Source: Gammaproteobacteria bacterium
GTDB taxonomy: Bacteria; Pseudomonadota; Gammaproteobacteria; Granulosicoccales; Granulosicoccaceae
Assembly (NCBI GenBank): GCA_019634245.1
Contig: JAHQVR010000245.1
Location: forward strand, 27,734-91,733
Reading direction: 5' to 3'
Length of the DNA: 64,000 nt
Under the pieces are notes generated by a model. The model searched no databases. It was not told the origin of the DNA and saw only the letters and a list, made by a program, of their open reading frames with translations. Position numbers and translations under genes: made by a program. How positions within the stretch are numbered: the first letter of the stretch is position 1; every line of letters starts with the position of its first letter. Shown here piece after piece: positions 60,574-64,000 of the stretch.

Positions 60574-62484
60574 ATGACCGGCGAAGCTAGTCGCACCGAT
60601 TGGTCCGAAAAAGTGTTCAATGGCGCTTGGATGATCGCGTGTGTTGTGCTCGGAGTGATCACACTCTATAGCTCGGGCATTGGGTTAATTGACCCCAAAG
60701 CACACCGCGCATTGGGTTTTGCTTTGTCGCTCCTGGTGGCTGTTGTCGTCTCAAGGCAAAAAAGAGCAAAGAAAAACCCCGACTCATCTACCTCGATGGT
60801 GCATCTGATTGGCGATATCGCCCTGTTGGTTATCGGCGTGTGGGCTATCTGGTCGTTTTACTATGTGCAAAGCGAAATGGAAACTGCTTTGTATGACGTG
60901 ACCACCCGAGACGCCTGGCCAGCATTAGCTGGCATCGTGGTCTTTCTTGAACTGTGCCGGCGCCTATGGGGGTATGGTCTTTTTTTAGTGGGTGTATTTG
61001 GTGTTGGGTATTTACTCTTCGGGCAGAACCTACCTGGTCTGCTCGAACACACGGGATTTTCACTAAAGGAAGTCTCCGAAGCGTTGTGGTACAACACGAA
61101 TAAGGGTGTGTTTGGTTCGATTACCAATATCGTGTTGAGCACCGTGTTTATATTTATCATTTTTGGCGTTTTGCTCGAAGGTACTGGTGCTGGAGACACG
61201 CTGCTCAAGTTTGCCTTTTTACTGACTCGAAAAACTCGTGGTGGTCCAGCGCATGCGGCGATTCTTGCCTCTTCCATGTTCGGCACTATGTCTGGTTCTA
61301 CCGTTGCAAACATTGTTGGCACAGGTACATTCACGATACCGATGATTAAGCGGCGGGGTTTTAGTCCCACCTTTGCTGCAGGTATTGAAGCGACAGCTTC
61401 CTCAGGTGGGCAAATCATGCCACCGATAATGGGAGCCGCGGCTCTGGTGATGGCCGATTTGACAGGCGTTGGTTATTTAAACGTTATAGTCGCTGCATTG
61501 GTGCCCGCGCTTTTTTACTATTTCAGTTTGTTTGCGGCCGTCACTGTGGAAGCAAAAAGGCAGAATATAGAAATACGGCCGATTGATATCGATGACCAAA
61601 TTACTCGAGTAGACGTGATCAACTCAGTGTTGTTTGTCGGTCCGATATTGACGGTAATCATCTCATTGTTAAATGGATTATCTACCTCCGCCGCTGGGTT
61701 TTATGCGGTCGTTGTGCTTTTGGCGTTGTGCGTCGTTAATCCAGAGGTTAGACAAAATCCATCGAGGGTCTGGCGGTCCTTTCTCAAGGGTGCGCAATCG
61801 GGTGCTTCACTACTCATAGCGATTGCAGCGATCGGAATACTTGTGGGATCACTGGATTCCACCGGCCTTGGGCTAAAGCTTGCCAGCCTTATCAGCACCA
61901 TACGCGGTGATAGCTTATTTTCCGCTTTGCTAGTGGCGATGGGTGGTGCACTTGTGTTGGGTATGGGTATGCCCACATTGCCCGCATATTTAATTATTAT
62001 TCTCGTGATGGGGCCAGCCATACAAGCGCTGGGCCTATCGATGATTACCGCTCATATGTTTGTTTTCTATTACGGTGTCGCCTCATCCCTAACGCCGCCA
62101 GTGGCTATCGCCGCGTATGCAGCTGCACCTATTGCCGGGGCTAATCCCTTGATGACGGCGCTGATGTCCTTCCGTCTGGGGATGGCGAAATTTATTATAC
62201 CGTTTGTGTTTGCGTTCTACCCCACCATTTTAATCATCGAAGAGTTTTCATTACTTCCGTTTGTTTGGATCGTGCTTCGAACCTGTTTTTGTATCTGGTT
62301 ATTCTCATCGGCGCTGTCCGCCTATGACAAAAGGAAGTTAAGTATCATTGAGATTGTTCTAAGGTTTTGTTCGGCCTTTGCCTGCCTTGCGCTAGATCCC
62401 CGAATCTGTATCCCAGCGATATTCGTTGGTGTGTTACTGCTGCTTTGGGACAGGCGTCAAGCACGGCGGTTGGACGTAGCCTAG
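60574..62484 (+). CDS. Fused TRAP transporter permease (4TM/12TM)
   Basis: A 636-residue inner-membrane protein with many spans, the fused DctQ-DctM type found with TAXI binding proteins. Landmarks are GGPAHAAILASSMFGTMSGSTVANIVGTGTFTIPMIKRRGFSP (about 221-263, the Na+-coupled Gly/Ser-rich hairpin) and GMGMPTLPAYLIIILV (about 461-476). It moves an organic anion by ion-gradient-driven transport. No ATPase is needed. Follows the TAXI gene and stem-loop by 26 bases. Confidence 0.88.
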   Translation: MTGEASRTDWSEKVFNGAWMIACVVLGVITLYSSGIGLIDPKAHRALGFALSLLVAVVVSRQKRAKKNPDSSTSMVHLIGDIALLVIGVWAIWSFYYVQSEMETALYDVTTRDAWPALAGIVVFLELCRRLWGYGLFLVGVFGVGYLLFGQNLPGLLEHTGFSLKEVSEALWYNTNKGVFGSITNIVLSTVFIFIIFGVLLEGTGAGDTLLKFAFLLTRKTRGGPAHAAILASSMFGTMSGSTVANIVGTGTFTIPMIKRRGFSPTFAAGIEATASSGGQIMPPIMGAAALVMADLTGVGYLNVIVAALVPALFYYFSLFAAVTVEAKRQNIEIRPIDIDDQITRVDVINSVLFVGPILTVIISLLNGLSTSAAGFYAVVVLLALCVVNPEVRQNPSRVWRSFLKGAQSGASLLIAIAAIGILVGSLDSTGLGLKLASLISTIRGDSLFSALLVAMGGALVLGMGMPTLPAYLIIILVMGPAIQALGLSMITAHMFVFYYGVASSLTPPVAIAAYAAAPIAGANPLMTALMSFRLGMAKFIIPFVFAFYPTILIIEEFSLLPFVWIVLRTCFCIWLFSSALSAYDKRKLSIIEIVLRFCSAFACLALDPRICIPAIFVGVLLLLWDRRQARRLDVA

Positions 62485-62521
62485 AAGCGTTTTAAAAAAC
62501 CCCTGTTGAGTCAAAGATACA

Positions 62522-63535
62522 CTACTCTGGGGGATATCGATACCAATCAACATCCGTGTCGTCGTAGTTTCCACCCGATGAAATTATCTGCATGTCGGAG
62601 CCATCGGTGTTAACTTTTGCTATTCGAAATCCATACTCGGATCCGAATACCAACCGATGGAAGTACAATACGGTTCCATCGGAACTCCAGCGAGGTAGAG
62701 TATTTATCTCACCGTCATCTAGGATGCTCCTCACTGTTTGAGTTTCGATATCCAGCAACCGTAAAGCCCATTGCCCAACGCCTAGATACTCTGGGTTAAC
62801 CGCGCTTTCGTAGGCGATGGATCGACCATCTGGTGACCAGTAAGGGTCATGGTCTCTTACATTGTCGAATGTATGTCTCTGTTCGTTACTACCATTCAGT
62901 GAAGCTGTAAATACTTCAAGTCTAGAGACGTCAAAGCCGAAGTAGTCAGTTGGGTAGGCTACGTAGGTGATTTGCGTACCATCAGGGGAGAACGACGGAT
63001 CTAAAAACAAAGAGGTTCTTTGAGACACTTGGATTGGATTGTTGCCCGTAGAGTCTGTTAGGAACAAGTGCCAAAGTTGGGTATCGGCCTGTTGAGCCGC
63101 CATGACCAATTGGGAACCATCGGGAGACCAATCAACCACGCCTTGCGCAATCCAGGCGTATCTTCCTTTAGGAATCAACTCTGATAGTTCACCCGTGGAT
63201 AGGTTTAGTGACCATAACGCAGCATTTTCGTAATTGTTGTTGTGACCACCAGTGCTCGGCCTATCGCTAATAGCCGTTCGGTAAAACAACATAGTATTGC
63301 CATCGGGCGACTGACGCGGCCACCAACTGTCAAAATTCGTGTTGGTGGTTAGGGGGCTTACGCTGCCGTTTGCCTGATGGTAGATTTCGAAGTTGCCGGT
63401 TCGATTGGAACTGAAATACACATCGTGTTCCAGCGGCTGTTCACCCGATTCTTGATCTGGATTGTCTGTCTTCTCGCAAGCACTTAGAGCAAGAACCATG
63501 ATGAGTGAGTAGGTTAAGCCTATTAATCGGGGCAT
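62522..63535 (-). CDS. Lipoprotein with WD40-like PD40 / TolB propeller repeats
   Basis: A 337-residue envelope protein. The lipobox LALSAC (about 15-20) predicts a lipoprotein with Cys20 lipidated. Five to six repeats follow with the PD40 pattern SPDGxxxxF: SPDGNTMLFYR, SPDGSQLVMAAQ, SPDGTQITYVAY, SPDGRSIAYES and SSDGTVLYFHR. Such TolB-like propellers bind proteins or sugars at the cell envelope. Converges on the TRAP permease; no partner gene visible. Confidence 0.82.
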   Translation of the reverse strand: MPRLIGLTYSLIMVLALSACEKTDNPDQESGEQPLEHDVYFSSNRTGNFEIYHQANGSVSPLTTNTNFDSWWPRQSPDGNTMLFYRTAISDRPSTGGHNNNYENAALWSLNLSTGELSELIPKGRYAWIAQGVVDWSPDGSQLVMAAQQADTQLWHLFLTDSTGNNPIQVSQRTSLFLDPSFSPDGTQITYVAYPTDYFGFDVSRLEVFTASLNGSNEQRHTFDNVRDHDPYWSPDGRSIAYESAVNPEYLGVGQWALRLLDIETQTVRSILDDGEINTLPRWSSDGTVLYFHRLVFGSEYGFRIAKVNTDGSDMQIISSGGNYDDTDVDWYRYPPE

Positions 63536-64000
63536 ATCGGGCGCTTCGGCTCAATTAGATAAGCTTTTACTAGCAAGGTTCATACTGTTTTGCTTGGTTT
63601 GTAGATACTGACGGTCAGTGGCGAGGGGCTGCCTGCCTCGGAGATCCTAGGTTTCATCCGTAGTTTTACTCCTTTTGCCCCACTTACTCCACACACATCA
63701 CTTACTTCACATAAGATCACCCAAATCACTAGGTCACAAGGTCACAAGGTCACAAGGTCACAAGGTCGCTAGGTTGGCTAGGTTGGCTAGGTTGGCTAGG
63801 TTGGCTAGGTTGGCTAGGTTGGCTAGGTCGGCTAGGTCGGCTAGGTCGGCTAGGTCAGCTAGGTCAGCTAGGTCAACTAGATTGCCAGGCCAGAGTTGTT
63901 ATTCGATCTGACCACTCGAATAACCAGCGCTAAGTACAGATACCGAGGCTTTATCGACGTGCTCCAAAACATGTCGTGCATCATAATGTCTCAAGTTAAC
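63536..64000. other. Gene-free right end of window with minisatellite
   Basis: This 465-base stretch holds the lipoprotein promoter region and the tandem repeat at 63732-63879. No supported coding gene is seen; the only open frame is made of the repeat itself. Confidence 0.6.
63732..63879. repeat. Compound minisatellite: 8-bp then 9-bp tandem units
   Basis: Four GGTCACAA units (63732-63763), one GGTCGCTA (63764-63771), then twelve 9-base units: six GGTTGGCTA, three GGTCGGCTA, two GGTCAGCTA and one GGTCAACTA, ending at 63879. Units change by single-base steps, the mark of growth by slippage. It is a likely variable-number locus. Confidence 0.9.

Noticed and set aside
63732..63879. Possible CRISPR array
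   Set aside because: The repeat units are directly adjacent without spacers and are only 8-9 bases long.
63675..63911. 78-residue open frame of Leu-Ala-Arg and Ser-Ala-Arg repeats
   Set aside because: The frame is created by the 9-base tandem repeat; the flanking 8-base units would break phase on any copy change, and no ribosome site is seen.

Overview
The window reads as chromosomal DNA from a metabolically versatile, aerobic, heterotrophic proteobacterium, most likely a marine-type gammaproteobacterium. This rests on gene content (TRAP and Liv-type uptake systems, aprMBA, sulfatase, aromatic ring-cleavage genes), dense alternating operons and moderate base composition by eye. No rRNA, tRNA, CRISPR array or intact transposase was seen, so the taxonomy is an inference.

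Region 1 (1-12.8 kb) is rich in amine and amino-acid catabolism: the start of a polyamine-type ABC ATPase, a trimethylamine/histamine-dehydrogenase-family flavoenzyme, a class III aminotransferase, a 3-hydroxyisobutyrate-dehydrogenase-like enzyme, a medium-chain dehydrogenase, a DAO-type FAD oxidase and an ArgE-like deacylase. A SulP permease coupled to a tandem universal stress protein and an Asp/Glu-racemase-family enzyme follow.

Region 2 (12.9-21.6 kb) is a looser accessory stretch: three EamA-type exporters, an NnrU/ICMT-like membrane protein, secreted proteins (one with a Pro-Glu linker), a phosphodiesterase-like protein and an unassigned permease. Copies of a short GGGTCNGACCC palindrome lie in its intergenic DNA and again near 52.2 kb.

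Region 3 (21.7-38.5 kb) is an aromatic-acid catabolic block. A minus-strand operon (thioesterase, IclR regulator, LivKHMGF) diverges from a plus-strand operon: an unusual single polypeptide joining a salicylyl-CoA-hydroxylase-like flavin monooxygenase to a benzoate-CoA-ligase-like enzyme, then fumarylpyruvate hydrolase and gentisate 1,2-dioxygenase. Together they suggest aryl acid to aryl-CoA to gentisyl-CoA to gentisate to ring cleavage. Next come a Rieske oxygenase and a second Liv transporter with a fused LivHM permease. A decayed fragment of the same Rieske gene lies at the far end of the first Liv operon.

Region 4 (38.7-47.9 kb) has a LacI regulator with a sulfatase, then aprM-aprB-aprA followed by four co-directional genes of unknown role (NTF2-like, SlyD-like FKBP, TPR protein, 53-residue protein). 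No sat gene is in the window.

Region 5 (47.9-64 kb) holds a Gfo/Idh oxidoreductase divergent from gntR-pobA with a perfect palindrome between them, a class II aldolase, a potDBCA-type polyamine ABC operon divergent from a BtpA-like plus phosphoribosyltransferase pair, a sterol-desaturase-family protein, a TAXI-TRAP transporter, a PD40 lipoprotein and a terminal 8/9-bp minisatellite.
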